A stretch of DNA of 64,000 bases from Lentilactobacillus buchneri (GTDB lineage: Bacteria; Bacillota; Bacilli; Lactobacillales; Lactobacillaceae), in assembly GCF_018314255.1 (NCBI RefSeq), contig NZ_CP073066.1, forward strand, positions 2,356,001-2,420,000, in the 5' to 3' direction. The translations under genes were made by a program, and so were the position numbers. The notes beneath the pieces were generated by a model. It saw only the letters and a list, made by a program, of their open reading frames with translations. It ran no database searches and was not told the DNA's origin. This document shows, piece by piece, positions 20,202-30,386 of the stretch. The number at the start of each line of letters is the position of its first letter. Positions within the stretch are counted from its first letter, which is position 1.

Positions 20202-20285
20202 AGGACCCGGAGCATAAGTGAGGAGCACCAATAATGAACGAATTTTGTTCATTGTTGGTGCTCCTCACTTATGTAGTAGGGTCCT
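20202..20285. repeat. Very long hairpin downstream of topA
   Basis: Arms at 20213-20239 and 20247-20273 pair over 27 positions with a single G-U pair and a 7-base loop. Outside an internal loop, aggaccc (20202-20208) pairs with gggtcct (20279-20285). It begins about 20 bases after topA and could end the topA transcript, but no T-run follows, so it is not a standard terminator. It is the most intact of three related copies in this gap. Confidence 0.8.
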
Positions 20286-20293
20286 GGGGCGTA

Positions 20294-20366
20294 GGAGCTG
20301 AACTCAAAGGCCGAAGGAAGCACGGAATAAACTAACTGCTGTATCCCTGTAAAAGCAATCTTGAAT
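20294..20366. repeat. 73-base direct repeat, copy 1
   Basis: The segment 20294-20366 recurs at 20435-20507 with only two differences. It directly follows the long hairpin, so hairpin plus module seem to form one repeat unit of about 141 bases. No ORF of credible length runs through it. Confidence 0.85.
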
Positions 20367-20374
20367 GAGTCCTG

Positions 20375-20430
20375 ATGAACGTTTTTTGTTCATCGCTGGT
20401 TGTTTTTGTTTGTGCAGTATGGGTCAGGGG
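20375..20430. repeat. Degenerate second hairpin of the repeat cluster
   Basis: gatgaac and gttcatc pair across a T-rich loop, with an outer cctga/tcagg pairing. This holds the same place before repeat copy 2 as the long hairpin does before copy 1, but the stem is much shorter. Confidence 0.6.
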
Positions 20431-20434
20431 CGTC

Positions 20435-20507
20435 GGAGCTGAACTCAAAGGCCGAAGGAAGCACGAAGTAAACTAACTGCTGTATCCCTGTAAAAGCAAT
20501 CTTGAAT
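20435..20507. repeat. 73-base direct repeat, copy 2
   Basis: Second copy of the 73-base module, offset by 141 bases from copy 1 with two substitutions. It is followed by a third, half hairpin. Confidence 0.85.
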
Positions 20508-20520
20508 AAATTTCGGGGCA

Positions 20521-20551
20521 CGAATTTTGTTCATTGTTGGTGCTCCTCACT
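20521..20551. repeat. Half-hairpin, third copy
   Basis: 31 bases identical to 20239-20269, the loop and right arm of the long hairpin, but with no left arm and no 73-base module after it. It looks like a truncated unit. Bases 20560-20716 hold nothing else I can name besides the ribosome site aggggagg of the next gene. Confidence 0.75.
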
Positions 20552-20716
20552 CAGGCAGTGTCCCTTGGCCGTCGGAATCATTTCTGTTAAATTGATCCCT
20601 TTGACAGAAAGCGGGCCTCGCCGCAATCCCCATTTTTGCATTCAACGGTCTTTTGTTCCACAATGCACAAAAGGGTGTAAAATCAAGGTGATAGAAAGAC
20701 AAGGGGAGGCTTCAAA

Positions 20717-22144
20717 ATGTTTTCATCAAAACACAGTAGTTGTACAACTATTCTAGTCGGCAAGAAGGCCAGCTATGACGGGTCAACCATCATCGCCAGA
20801 AATGAGGATGCCGGAGATGCCGTTAATCCAAAGAAGTTTGTGGTTGTTGAACCAGAAGACCAACCACGCAATTATCAGTCAAAATTAACCAAGTTTAGTG
20901 TTAAACTGCCAGACAATCCATTGAGATATACCTCAGTGCCCGATGCTGTCCCTGACAAGGGCGTTTGGGGCGAGGCGGGCATCAATGCCCATAATGTGGC
21001 AATGAGTGCCACAGAGACGATTACAACCAATTCTCGGGTGATCGGTGCCGACCCATTTGAAAAAGACGGCCTTGGCGAAGAAGATCTGTTAACAATTACC
21101 CTGCCATATATCAATTCTGCCCGAGAAGGGGTTCAACGAGTGGGTAAACTGCTTGAGAAATACGGCACATACGAGTCCAACGGAATCCTGTTTTCAGATG
21201 TCAACGAAATTTGGTACATGGAAACTGCCGGCGGCCATCACTGGGTAGCCCAACGGATTCCAGATGATGCCTATGTCATCGCGCCCAACCAGACAGGCAT
21301 CCAAGAGATCGATTTCGATGATCCAGACAGCTTTATGTTCTCAAAAGACTTGCGTAAATTTGCCCAGGAGCACCATCTCAACCCAACCAGTCACTTTAAC
21401 TTCAGGAAGGTCTTTGGCTCTGATACCCAGCTGGACCGTCACTACAACACGCCGCGTGCTTGGTATGGTCAACGATATTTCGATCCGGAATCAGTGAAGG
21501 ATAAGACGCCAATGAGCAATGATTTGCCGTTTATCTGCCACGCCAACCGCAAGATTACGATTGAAGATATCAAATTCGTTCTGAGCTCCCATTATCAGGA
21601 CACGCCTTACGATCCATTTGCGCCGGGAGCTGATTATAAGACCGTTCCATATCGACCAATTGGCATCAACCGCAACCAAGAGCTGTCAATCTTGCAGTTG
21701 CGTCCAGGAATTCCTTCGGCTTATTCAGCAATTCAGTGGCTGACATTTGCCTCCAATCCGTTCAACACGTTGACGCCATTCTTTACCAACGTCGTCAATA
21801 CACCGGACTGCTACCGTGATACCACCGAGACGCTGGACAGCCACAACGCCTATTGGGCAAACCGCCTGATTTCATTGATTGCTGCTGATCATTATCAGGC
21901 CTTGATGCAAGACATTGAAGACTATCAGCTTAAAGAAATGGGTTATGCTCACGAGCGAATTGCGCAAGTTGATAAGCAGATGGCCGAAAAAGAGGCTTCC
22001 GGCTCACACGTCGTTCGAGCCCTTGGTCAAGCCAATGCCCGGACTGCTGATCACGTCATGAAAGCGACCGAGGATCTGCTGACAAAATTGGTTGTTAAAG
22101 CCAGTCAGGATCTTCCAGGCTCATTTACGCGGGAACATTACTAA
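20717..22144 (+). CDS. C69 family dipeptidase (PepD-like), first copy
   Basis: A 475-residue Ntn-hydrolase dipeptidase. The family is made with a very short propeptide, and Cys9 here (SSCTTILVGKKASYDGS) should become the N-terminal nucleophile. ARNEDAGDA, YMETAGGHHWVAQRIPDD and the region QLRPGIPSAYSAIQWL are typical of LAB PepD enzymes, which split broad dipeptides in peptide nutrition. Start ATG 20717 follows aggggagg. It converges on a second C69 gene of similar length on the other strand, separated by a shared terminator. Confidence 0.93.
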   Translation: MFSSKHSSCTTILVGKKASYDGSTIIARNEDAGDAVNPKKFVVVEPEDQPRNYQSKLTKFSVKLPDNPLRYTSVPDAVPDKGVWGEAGINAHNVAMSATETITTNSRVIGADPFEKDGLGEEDLLTITLPYINSAREGVQRVGKLLEKYGTYESNGILFSDVNEIWYMETAGGHHWVAQRIPDDAYVIAPNQTGIQEIDFDDPDSFMFSKDLRKFAQEHHLNPTSHFNFRKVFGSDTQLDRHYNTPRAWYGQRYFDPESVKDKTPMSNDLPFICHANRKITIEDIKFVLSSHYQDTPYDPFAPGADYKTVPYRPIGINRNQELSILQLRPGIPSAYSAIQWLTFASNPFNTLTPFFTNVVNTPDCYRDTTETLDSHNAYWANRLISLIAADHYQALMQDIEDYQLKEMGYAHERIAQVDKQMAEKEASGSHVVRALGQANARTADHVMKATEDLLTKLVVKASQDLPGSFTREHY

Positions 22145-22161
22145 ACTAAATCAGTCATCAT

Positions 22162-22214
22162 AACGAAATGAAGCCGGCTCACAAAATTGAATTTGTGGCC
22201 GGCTTCATTTCGTT
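22162..22214. terminator. Bidirectional terminator between the two C69 dipeptidase genes
   Basis: Arms 22162-22185 and 22192-22214 pair almost perfectly (one bulged base) with a 6-base loop. T-rich sequence follows on both strands. It serves both convergent genes. Confidence 0.9.
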
Positions 22215-22258
22215 ATTCAATTTTTAAGACAGATTATCTTACTGTTGGAGGCGAGTCG

Positions 22259-23692
22259 TTATAGGTTCGTATCTTGGGTAAAATTGATTGGTGAGAGGTC
22301 TGTTGAATTGGTGATGATGTCACTAATCAATTGGTTGTAAGCATCCAGGCCCATCTTGGCATTGGCAAAGTTGACTTTGGTCAGATAATTGGCGAGTTCG
22401 ACATTGGACAAACCTTGAAGTGAGGCATCAGCTTGTTTGACTGCTTGTTGGAAATTCACTCGCAGTTTGGCTTTGGTGTCATTTAATTTGGGCCCGAATT
22501 TGACGTAATGCGGGTCAACTAAGACACCGGCAAGCTTGTAAGTCCAATAGGCTTGATTGGGGGCATAGCTGCCTGAAGCATTCTGATAGGATTTTGGCGT
22601 GGTGTTTGCGCCGGCATAAAATGGCACAAAAGAACTTTGAGCAGCGACGCCCATTGCCAACCATTGAATCCCTGCAGCAGGAGTGGGCATATTTGGCCGA
22701 ATTTGGAGGATGTGGGCCTCTTGCGTCTTGGCGAGACTAATTGGTCGATAGAGGTGCTTGTCGTGCTCAGAGCCCTCGCCAATGGGGTCAAACGGTGTGC
22801 CTTGATAATGAGAGCTTAAGAAATCTTCAACGTCAAACAAGCTCAGTTTGCGGTTGGCATGATTGATGAACGGCATTTCCTGACTGGTTGGTTCAAAATT
22901 TAGTTCCGGTGAGAACATTTTTAAGCCGTACCATACGCGGGGTGTGTTATAAACCGTGTCCGACAAGTCAGCGGTACCAAAGATTTTACGGAAGTTGAAG
23001 GTTTTCCCGGATGGATCCGGGTTCAAGTGATTTTCGGAGACAAACCGGCGAATCTTGGGTGACCACATGAAGTTGTCAGGGTCGTTAAAATCAACGTCTT
23101 GAATGGCGCTTTGATTGGCAATCACCGCGTAACCGTCGTCTGGAATGCGTTGGGCAGCCCAGTTGTGGCCGCCGCCGGTTTCCATATACCAAGCTTCATT
23201 CTTATCGGCAAACAAAATGCCGTTGGATTCCGATGTCCCGAAGTATTCCACAATTTGGCCCAATCGAGCAATTCCTTCACGCGCGGTTTTGACGTAGGGG
23301 AGGACAACCGTAATCATTGCTTCTTCTCCAATGCCATCTTCGTTGAGCGGATCGGCCCCCAAAGCCAGCTGATTGGTATAGGTGCTCTCGGTGGCACTCA
23401 TGGCAACTCCAAACTCATTAAAACCATTTTCTTCAAACAGGCCGAACTTGTCAGTCCATTCAGGGGTGGCAGAATATTGAAAGCGCACTTTAGGCAGGGT
23501 TAACTTGAAGCCGTTGTCTTTGGATGAGAAAACCGGGGCTTCACTAAATTCTTGATGCTCGTGGATGACATAATTCTTTGGCCACGAGGATTTACTATCT
23601 TCGTTTCGGGCAATCATAATTGACCCGTCAATGCTGGCCTTCTTGCCAACAATCATACTGGTACAGGCGGAAAAGTTTTTGTATGGTATCAT
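22259..23692 (-). CDS. C69 family dipeptidase (PepD-like), second copy
   Basis: A 477-residue homologue of the gene at 20717, on the opposite strand. The predicted nucleophile is Cys10 in FSACTSMIVGKKASIDGS. ARNEDSKSS, YMETGGGHNWAAQRIPDD and IRPNMPTPAAGIQWL match the first copy, but much of the rest is diverged, so this is an old duplication or separate acquisition. The start codon follows aggag on the minus strand. Cytosolic, no signal peptide. Confidence 0.93.
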   Translation of the reverse strand: MIPYKNFSACTSMIVGKKASIDGSIMIARNEDSKSSWPKNYVIHEHQEFSEAPVFSSKDNGFKLTLPKVRFQYSATPEWTDKFGLFEENGFNEFGVAMSATESTYTNQLALGADPLNEDGIGEEAMITVVLPYVKTAREGIARLGQIVEYFGTSESNGILFADKNEAWYMETGGGHNWAAQRIPDDGYAVIANQSAIQDVDFNDPDNFMWSPKIRRFVSENHLNPDPSGKTFNFRKIFGTADLSDTVYNTPRVWYGLKMFSPELNFEPTSQEMPFINHANRKLSLFDVEDFLSSHYQGTPFDPIGEGSEHDKHLYRPISLAKTQEAHILQIRPNMPTPAAGIQWLAMGVAAQSSFVPFYAGANTTPKSYQNASGSYAPNQAYWTYKLAGVLVDPHYVKFGPKLNDTKAKLRVNFQQAVKQADASLQGLSNVELANYLTKVNFANAKMGLDAYNQLISDIITNSTDLSPINFTQDTNL

Positions 23693-23850
23693 TTTAAAAT
23701 CTCCTATTCGCAGTTAAATGTTACTCCAATTATTGTATCATCTTTGATCCATAAACGGTCCTGACACGTCCAAAGTGCCATCAAGATATTGCAGGCAAAA
23801 ATAATTTAAGGTATACTTTTGCCATTCGAAACAAATGGAGGAATCAAAAT

Positions 23851-24039
23851 ATGCCAATTGTAGATATTCATTTAATTGCCGGCCGTTCTCAAGATCAATT
23901 GAAGGGCTTGGTGGAAGACGTTACCGCAGCCGTTGTTAAAAATACCGGTGCCCCTGCAGAACATGTTCACGTAATTTTAAGTGAAATGGAAAAGAACCGT
24001 TATAGCGTTGGCGGTGTGCTCAAGAGTGACGAAAAATAG
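23851..24039 (+). CDS. 4-oxalocrotonate tautomerase family protein
   Basis: A 62-residue tautomerase-superfamily subunit. After removal of Met the N-terminal Pro (MPIVDIHL) is the general base of this family. The arginine in AGRSQDQ is in the usual position. These small proteins form hexamers and convert enol and keto forms of unsaturated acids; the real substrate in lactobacilli is unknown. Start follows tggagga. It stands alone with its own terminator. Confidence 0.93.
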   Translation: MPIVDIHLIAGRSQDQLKGLVEDVTAAVVKNTGAPAEHVHVILSEMEKNRYSVGGVLKSDEK

Positions 24040-24054
24040 TCGCAAATAATTTGG

Positions 24055-24085
24055 AAGTCCGCCAGGCAACTGTTGCGGGCTTTTT
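24055..24085 (+). terminator. Terminator after the tautomerase gene
   Basis: Stem aagtccgc/gcgggcttt with one G-U pair, then a T-run. Confidence 0.8.
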
Positions 24086-24134
24086 GTTTGCGTTTAATTC
24101 GGGGATCAATCATCAAATTCTTTTACTTTGATAA

Positions 24135-25739
<1,605 letters not shown>

Positions 25740-25816
25740 TCATTTATCATTTTTTCGTTGTGAGTTCACTGACCACTTTTGATTGCTCAAACTTACGACA
25801 ATTGACCATTAACAAA

Positions 25817-25855
25817 GAAACGCAGTCACTCCAACATTTGGAATGACTGCGTTTC
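25817..25855. terminator. Terminator between glpK and the Cof phosphatase
   Basis: 18-base arms (25817-25834 and 25838-25855) with one G-U pair and a 3-base loop. The palindrome can serve both convergent genes. Confidence 0.8.
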
Positions 25856-25914
25856 TGCATTAAATTATGGGATTAAATCGCTGTTCGTCTCGATGGTTGG
25901 TTTTTAGTTCTCAG

Positions 25915-26733
25915 TTAAGCACCAACCGCAATGTCCAGTCGATCTTGGAGATAATGGGCAACACCATCTTCGTCATTGGTGAATTTCGTGACCTCATCGG
26001 CCTGGCCCTTGATTTTATCAATGGCGTTTTTCATCGCGACACCGGTGCCTGCGTATTGCATCATGGTCAAATCGTTGCCTTCATCACCAAAGGCAATAAT
26101 GTCTTTTTGCAGGATGCCATAGTAATCGGCCAAAAATTTAAGGCCGGTGGATTTATGGACACCTTTCGTGGCGATTTCCACAATTGGATTGGGGCCGCCC
26201 CAAGGGGAGACTTCAACCTCGTCGCCAAATTGATGTTCAACGAAGTCAATCAACCCCTGCTTGAGTTCGGGTTCCACTTGAACTGTGATACTAATAGGGT
26301 TTTCTTTTAGGCTTTTGCGACTCAGTACCTGATTGGTGGCCAAGGTGCTGGGGAAGAAGCCGAAACCACTGCTTAATCCCTGGTTGGCCAGAAACATATT
26401 CCGGCCTTCAACGGCAATCAACGACAGGCCGAGCGGTTTGCTTTTTGCGAGTAATTCAGTCACAATTTCTTTATCAATTGTGTACTGGTATTCACGATTC
26501 CACTGTTGATGTGGTAAAATGCCAAGGTTGCCATTGAAATTAATCATTGGCGTCGTTAGCTTTAAATCGTCATAAAAATTTTCAGAGAGTCTATTGGGAC
26601 GGCCGGTTACGATACTGACTATGTATCCTTGCTCAGCAGCTGCCCGAATTGTTTCGGCAGTTTTGGCGCTGATTAGACTATCGTTATTTAAGGTTGTGCC
26701 GTCCAAGTCGAGGGCGATTAATTTCTTTGTAAT
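25915..26733 (-). CDS. Cof-type HAD-superfamily phosphatase, likely non-AUG start
   Basis: A 272-residue HAD IIB hydrolase. Motif I is ALDLDGTTLNN (nucleophile Asp), motif II VTGRPN, motif IV GDEGNDLTMM. Family members dephosphorylate sugar phosphates or flavin-type cofactors; the substrate is unknown. The start is unusual. On the minus strand an excellent extended ribosome site, taaggagtgatc, is followed by no ATG, GTG or TTG at proper distance. The in-frame GTG at 26742 overlaps the site itself. An ATT at 26733, eight bases after aaggag, falls exactly where family members start (before TKKLIALDLDGTT). I therefore take 26733; a conventional caller would choose 26742. Confidence 0.9.
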   Translation of the reverse strand: MTKKLIALDLDGTTLNNDSLISAKTAETIRAAAEQGYIVSIVTGRPNRLSENFYDDLKLTTPMINFNGNLGILPHQQWNREYQYTIDKEIVTELLAKSKPLGLSLIAVEGRNMFLANQGLSSGFGFFPSTLATNQVLSRKSLKENPISITVQVEPELKQGLIDFVEHQFGDEVEVSPWGGPNPIVEIATKGVHKSTGLKFLADYYGILQKDIIAFGDEGNDLTMMQYAGTGVAMKNAIDKIKGQADEVTKFTNDEDGVAHYLQDRLDIAVGA

Positions 26734-26819
26734 TGTGATCACTCCTTACTAACATATCCACTTATAATATCCAAAAACACCTACCACGTCAATTATTAGT
26801 ACCAAAAAGGGAGATTAGA

Positions 26820-28184
26820 ATGAACTTACCAACTGATTTTGTGAATAAGTATCAGCAATTAATGGGCAAATCAGAAGCCGCCCAGTTCATTGCCAGCTTT
26901 GACGAACCGACAACCCCGGGTTTTCGGCTTAATCCATTGAAAGCCAGTCAACCAATTGATTTGGACCTGAGTGAGCCCACGGAACACTGCCAATTTGGCT
27001 ATCATGGTCAGGTCAGCGGCAAAACCGTCGATCATCAAAGTGGGGCGGTTTACAGTCAGGAACCCAGTGCGATGTATGTGGGTGAAGTTGCCCACCCCAA
27101 CCTGGGAGAAAGGGTATTGGATTTGTGTGCGGCGCCTGGTGGTAAAACGACCCATCTTGGCAGCTATCTGCAAAATACCGGCCTGCTAATCGCTAACGAG
27201 ATTGACAGCAAGCGTGCCAAAGCGTTGGTTGAAAACGTTGAGCGATTTGGCATGACCAATACGATTGTCACCAACACGGATCCGGACCATTTAGCAGCCC
27301 AATTACCGGAATTCTTCGATCGGATTTTGGTGGATGCTCCGTGTTCGGGAGAAGGGATGTTTCGAAAAGACCCGGACGCCGTCCAATACTGGTCTGTCGA
27401 TTACCCAATTGAATGTGCGGCCCGTCAGCGGACAATTTTGACCCAGGCGGTTAAGAATCTAAAACCTGGCGGAGAATTGATTTACTCCACCTGTACCTTT
27501 GCCCCTGAAGAGGATGAGCAGATCATTGCCTGGCTGGTTGACACTTACGGATTTGAAATTCAACCGATTAAAAAATTTGCCGGAATGGATGACGGTCAAC
27601 CAGATTGGGCTGATGGCAATCAGGATTTAACCAACTGTGTGCGTATCTTTCCACATCATTTTAACGGAGAAGGCCATTTTATTGCCAAATTGAAAAAGCC
27701 TGCCAACGCAGAAAACGCAAAAGGACCGCGTCGCTTCCGCGGCATCAGTCGAAATATTGAAATGCCCTCCAAAGATCAGAATCAATTGTTCAACCAGTTT
27801 GCCAAAGCAACCTTAAAGAACGTTCACTTTGACAAATTGGTGGTTTTCAAAGATCATCTTTACTCAGTACCGGAAAATACGCCGAACTTGTCTGGCATTA
27901 AAATTGTCCGACTTGGGTTGGAAATTGGCACTTTCAAAAAGAACCGCTTTGAACCTAGTTATGGCTTAGCCTTGGCACTGCATCCCAATCAAGTCAGTCA
28001 AAAAATCACTATAGACTTAGCGGATTGGCAAAAGTACGTGCATGGCGATACATTCCAAGTCTCACCAGATCTGAAAAAGGGGTGGTACCTCCTGGTTTGC
28101 CAGCAACAGCCAGTCGGCTTTGCCAAAGTTGTGAATGGTACGGCCAAGAATTTCTTCCCCAAGGGGCTGAGATTTGCGATGTAA
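26820..28184 (+). CDS. rsmF: 16S rRNA m5C methyltransferase RsmF-like
   Basis: A 454-residue SAM-dependent RNA cytosine-C5 methyltransferase. The SAM site shows VLDLCAAPGGKTTHL, the first catalytic segment is DAPCSGEGMFRKDPDA and the second is YSTCTFAPEEDE, which holds the nucleophile Cys. A C-terminal region of about 150 residues (pre-PUA/PUA-like) separates RsmF from RsmB. The start follows aaaagggag. The exact target cytosine in this organism is inferred from the family. Confidence 0.93.
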   Translation: MNLPTDFVNKYQQLMGKSEAAQFIASFDEPTTPGFRLNPLKASQPIDLDLSEPTEHCQFGYHGQVSGKTVDHQSGAVYSQEPSAMYVGEVAHPNLGERVLDLCAAPGGKTTHLGSYLQNTGLLIANEIDSKRAKALVENVERFGMTNTIVTNTDPDHLAAQLPEFFDRILVDAPCSGEGMFRKDPDAVQYWSVDYPIECAARQRTILTQAVKNLKPGGELIYSTCTFAPEEDEQIIAWLVDTYGFEIQPIKKFAGMDDGQPDWADGNQDLTNCVRIFPHHFNGEGHFIAKLKKPANAENAKGPRRFRGISRNIEMPSKDQNQLFNQFAKATLKNVHFDKLVVFKDHLYSVPENTPNLSGIKIVRLGLEIGTFKKNRFEPSYGLALALHPNQVSQKITIDLADWQKYVHGDTFQVSPDLKKGWYLLVCQQQPVGFAKVVNGTAKNFFPKGLRFAM

Positions 28185-28244
28185 AAAAGAGTTAAATCAC
28201 CATCAGAAGATTGTGGCTTCTGATTTTTGATTTAACTCTTTTTT
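28183..28244. terminator. Bidirectional terminator between rsmF and fni
   Basis: Perfect 17-base arms (28183-28199 and 28228-28244) with A- and T-runs on both outer ends. The right arm overlaps the end of fni by two bases. Confidence 0.9.
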
Positions 28245-29277
28245 AATAGGCTAATTTTCTTTGCTTTAAATAGCTCAATAATTGTGGATCAAGGATCAAC
28301 CTTTGCCGTTGTAAGTCAGCAACGGTTCGGCAGTTCAGCATTAACATGATTGTTTTTAGTCCGTACTGCCATTCTCTGACATCGTCAATAATTTCATTGT
28401 CACTTTTATGGATGATCTCATGAAGCCAGTAACCCGCAACGCCAACTGCTGAGGCACCCAGTGTGAGGCATTTAGCCACGTCCAGCGGTGATTTCACACC
28501 GCCGGCAGCAATAATGCCCAACCGATCAGAAAAGGCGCGGGCTTCGAATAGAGACTCAACGGTGCTCAGTCCCCAATCCGTCAAATAAGCCATGTCTTTT
28601 GAGGAACGGCGGAAGTTCTCGATGGCAGCGAAATTGGTCCCGCCATGCCCGCCGACGTTGACATACTTCACTCCCAGGTCAACCAGTTGTGAAATAGTTG
28701 CTTGGCTCATGCCAAAGCCAACTTCTTTCACAATGACCGGGACACCGACGTTGGCAATAATTGCTTGAATATTGTCAATAAAGTGAAATCCCCGATCTCC
28801 TTCAGGCATGACGAGCTCTTGGGCGACGTTGATGTGCAACTCCAAAGCATCGGCGGCGATCATCTCGACGGCTTTTTGGGCATCTTCAACGCTGTGGTTG
28901 GCACCGATATTTGCCAAGACAATTCCGTTTGGATTGGTTTGACGGACAATACTGAAGGAATCGCGCACCTCAGGATCACTTAACCCAACGCTTTGAGAGC
29001 CGACCGCCATCGCCAATCCACAGGCTTTTGCCACCACAGCAAGTCGCCGGTTGATCTCTTTGGTGCGGGGGCTGCCACCAGACATCGCTTCAATATAAAA
29101 AGGGGTCGTCAGCGACAGGGAGCCAAGCTGAGTGGTTAAATCAATATCATCTAATCGATATTTGGGCAGACTGGCATTCACAAAGCGAACGCCGGCAAAC
29201 GAGTTGTCGACAGGTTGGTAGAACTTTTCAGCCAGGGACACATGTTCATCTTTACGATGGGAATGTTGTGAAGTCAT
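28243..29277 (-). CDS. fni: Type 2 isopentenyl-diphosphate delta-isomerase
   Basis: A 344-residue FMN-dependent isomerase converting IPP to DMAPP. The N-terminal SHRKDEHVSLAEKFY, EAMSGGSPRTKEINRRLA, GSQSVGLSDPEVRDSF, VKEVGFGMS and YVNVGGHGGTNF segments are typical of type 2 enzymes (FMN and substrate contacts). It is the last gene of the mevalonate operon mvaK1-mvaD-mvaK2-fni, starting four bases after mvaK2. Confidence 0.97.
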   Translation of the reverse strand: MTSQHSHRKDEHVSLAEKFYQPVDNSFAGVRFVNASLPKYRLDDIDLTTQLGSLSLTTPFYIEAMSGGSPRTKEINRRLAVVAKACGLAMAVGSQSVGLSDPEVRDSFSIVRQTNPNGIVLANIGANHSVEDAQKAVEMIAADALELHINVAQELVMPEGDRGFHFIDNIQAIIANVGVPVIVKEVGFGMSQATISQLVDLGVKYVNVGGHGGTNFAAIENFRRSSKDMAYLTDWGLSTVESLFEARAFSDRLGIIAAGGVKSPLDVAKCLTLGASAVGVAGYWLHEIIHKSDNEIIDDVREWQYGLKTIMLMLNCRTVADLQRQRLILDPQLLSYLKQRKLAY

Positions 29278-29280
29278 AAG

Positions 29281-30366
29281 CTACTCCTTGTCAAGATCGA
29301 TGACGGGATGGACTTTAAGGGCCAGCTGCTGGATGCCATTTTCCTGCCAATGGGCGATCATTGAATCAACATCGGTATCTTTGTCGGCAACCACGATCCC
29401 GCAGTCACCGCCACCAGCTCCGGAAGATTTGGCAGCTGCAGCATGGTCGACGGCAATGTCGCACATCTTCTTGAGAATTGGGGTTTCAATCGGCACTTTG
29501 GTAAAAGCGGCCAAATGTTGAAGGATTTCCCGGTTACGGGCGATGCCCTCTTTGATGACCGACAGGCTGCCATTTTTGAAACCGTCAATCAATTCGTCCA
29601 GGCAGGCTTTGCTTTCGGCCAGAAAATGGATGTAAGTCTCATGTTGATTGCTCTTTTGAACTGCAACCTTGTCAACCAAATGCGAAGTTGAGGCCGGAGA
29701 ACCGGTCCAGCCGATAATCAGCTTCAACCCGTCAGGTGGCGTTAATTGCGTAATTTTTAAATGCGGCCAAGGCTTGTTGACTAAGGAAATCAGGTCTTCC
29801 TGCATTCGAGCAGCCATGAGCCAGCTGCGGTCAAATGAACGGTAAGCGATCCAGCCGCCGTATACACTGGCAGCGATATCTCCCAAAGAACCGTTTCCTT
29901 GGACGTCCAAATGGGCAATTGCCGATAGTTTGAAGAGTTTACTCTTAGTCAGCGGTAAGTTATAGAACTGACAGAGAGCTTTGACGGTCGCCACCGTCAC
30001 GGCAGCTGAAGAACCCAATCCATACTTTTTTCCGTTGGGGCTATCCAAATCACTATTGATCCGCAGATCATAGAGCTCCATCTGCCGGCCGAGGGACTGG
30101 GCATATTCCTCGGTGAGCTGAATGGCTGAAATTATGTAGTTAAAAGTATTGTCACGGTTATCCAGAATCATTTGATCACCGCGACGACGCCAATAGACCG
30201 AATCTTCTCGGTATTGTTTTGAAACGATACTGCCATAGGACTTGCTTCGAGAAATTTCGACAGTTACGAATTGGTCCAAAGCCACAATAATAGAAGGGTA
30301 GCCAGTTTCGACTACCGCGTATTCACCGGCGATATATAATTTTCCCGGAGCTTTAACCTTAATCAA
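29281..30366 (-). CDS. mvaK2: Phosphomevalonate kinase
   Basis: A 361-residue GHMP kinase that phosphorylates mevalonate 5-phosphate. The N-terminal VKAPGKLYIAGEYAVVE, the ATP loop KKYGLGSSAAVTVATVKAL and the C-terminal KSSGAGGGDCGIVV fit the family. Third in the operon, about 20 bases after mvaD with a clear aaaggaaat site. Confidence 0.96.
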   Translation of the reverse strand: MIKVKAPGKLYIAGEYAVVETGYPSIIVALDQFVTVEISRSKSYGSIVSKQYREDSVYWRRRGDQMILDNRDNTFNYIISAIQLTEEYAQSLGRQMELYDLRINSDLDSPNGKKYGLGSSAAVTVATVKALCQFYNLPLTKSKLFKLSAIAHLDVQGNGSLGDIAASVYGGWIAYRSFDRSWLMAARMQEDLISLVNKPWPHLKITQLTPPDGLKLIIGWTGSPASTSHLVDKVAVQKSNQHETYIHFLAESKACLDELIDGFKNGSLSVIKEGIARNREILQHLAAFTKVPIETPILKKMCDIAVDHAAAAKSSGAGGGDCGIVVADKDTDVDSMIAHWQENGIQQLALKVHPVIDLDKE

Positions 30367-30386
30367 CGGATCATTTCCTTTCTAGT

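Noticed and set aside
20290-20510. Possible CRISPR array (two 73-base repeats)
   Set aside because: Only two copies, repeats far longer than CRISPR repeats, the segment between is a hairpin related to the neighbour, and no cas genes are present.
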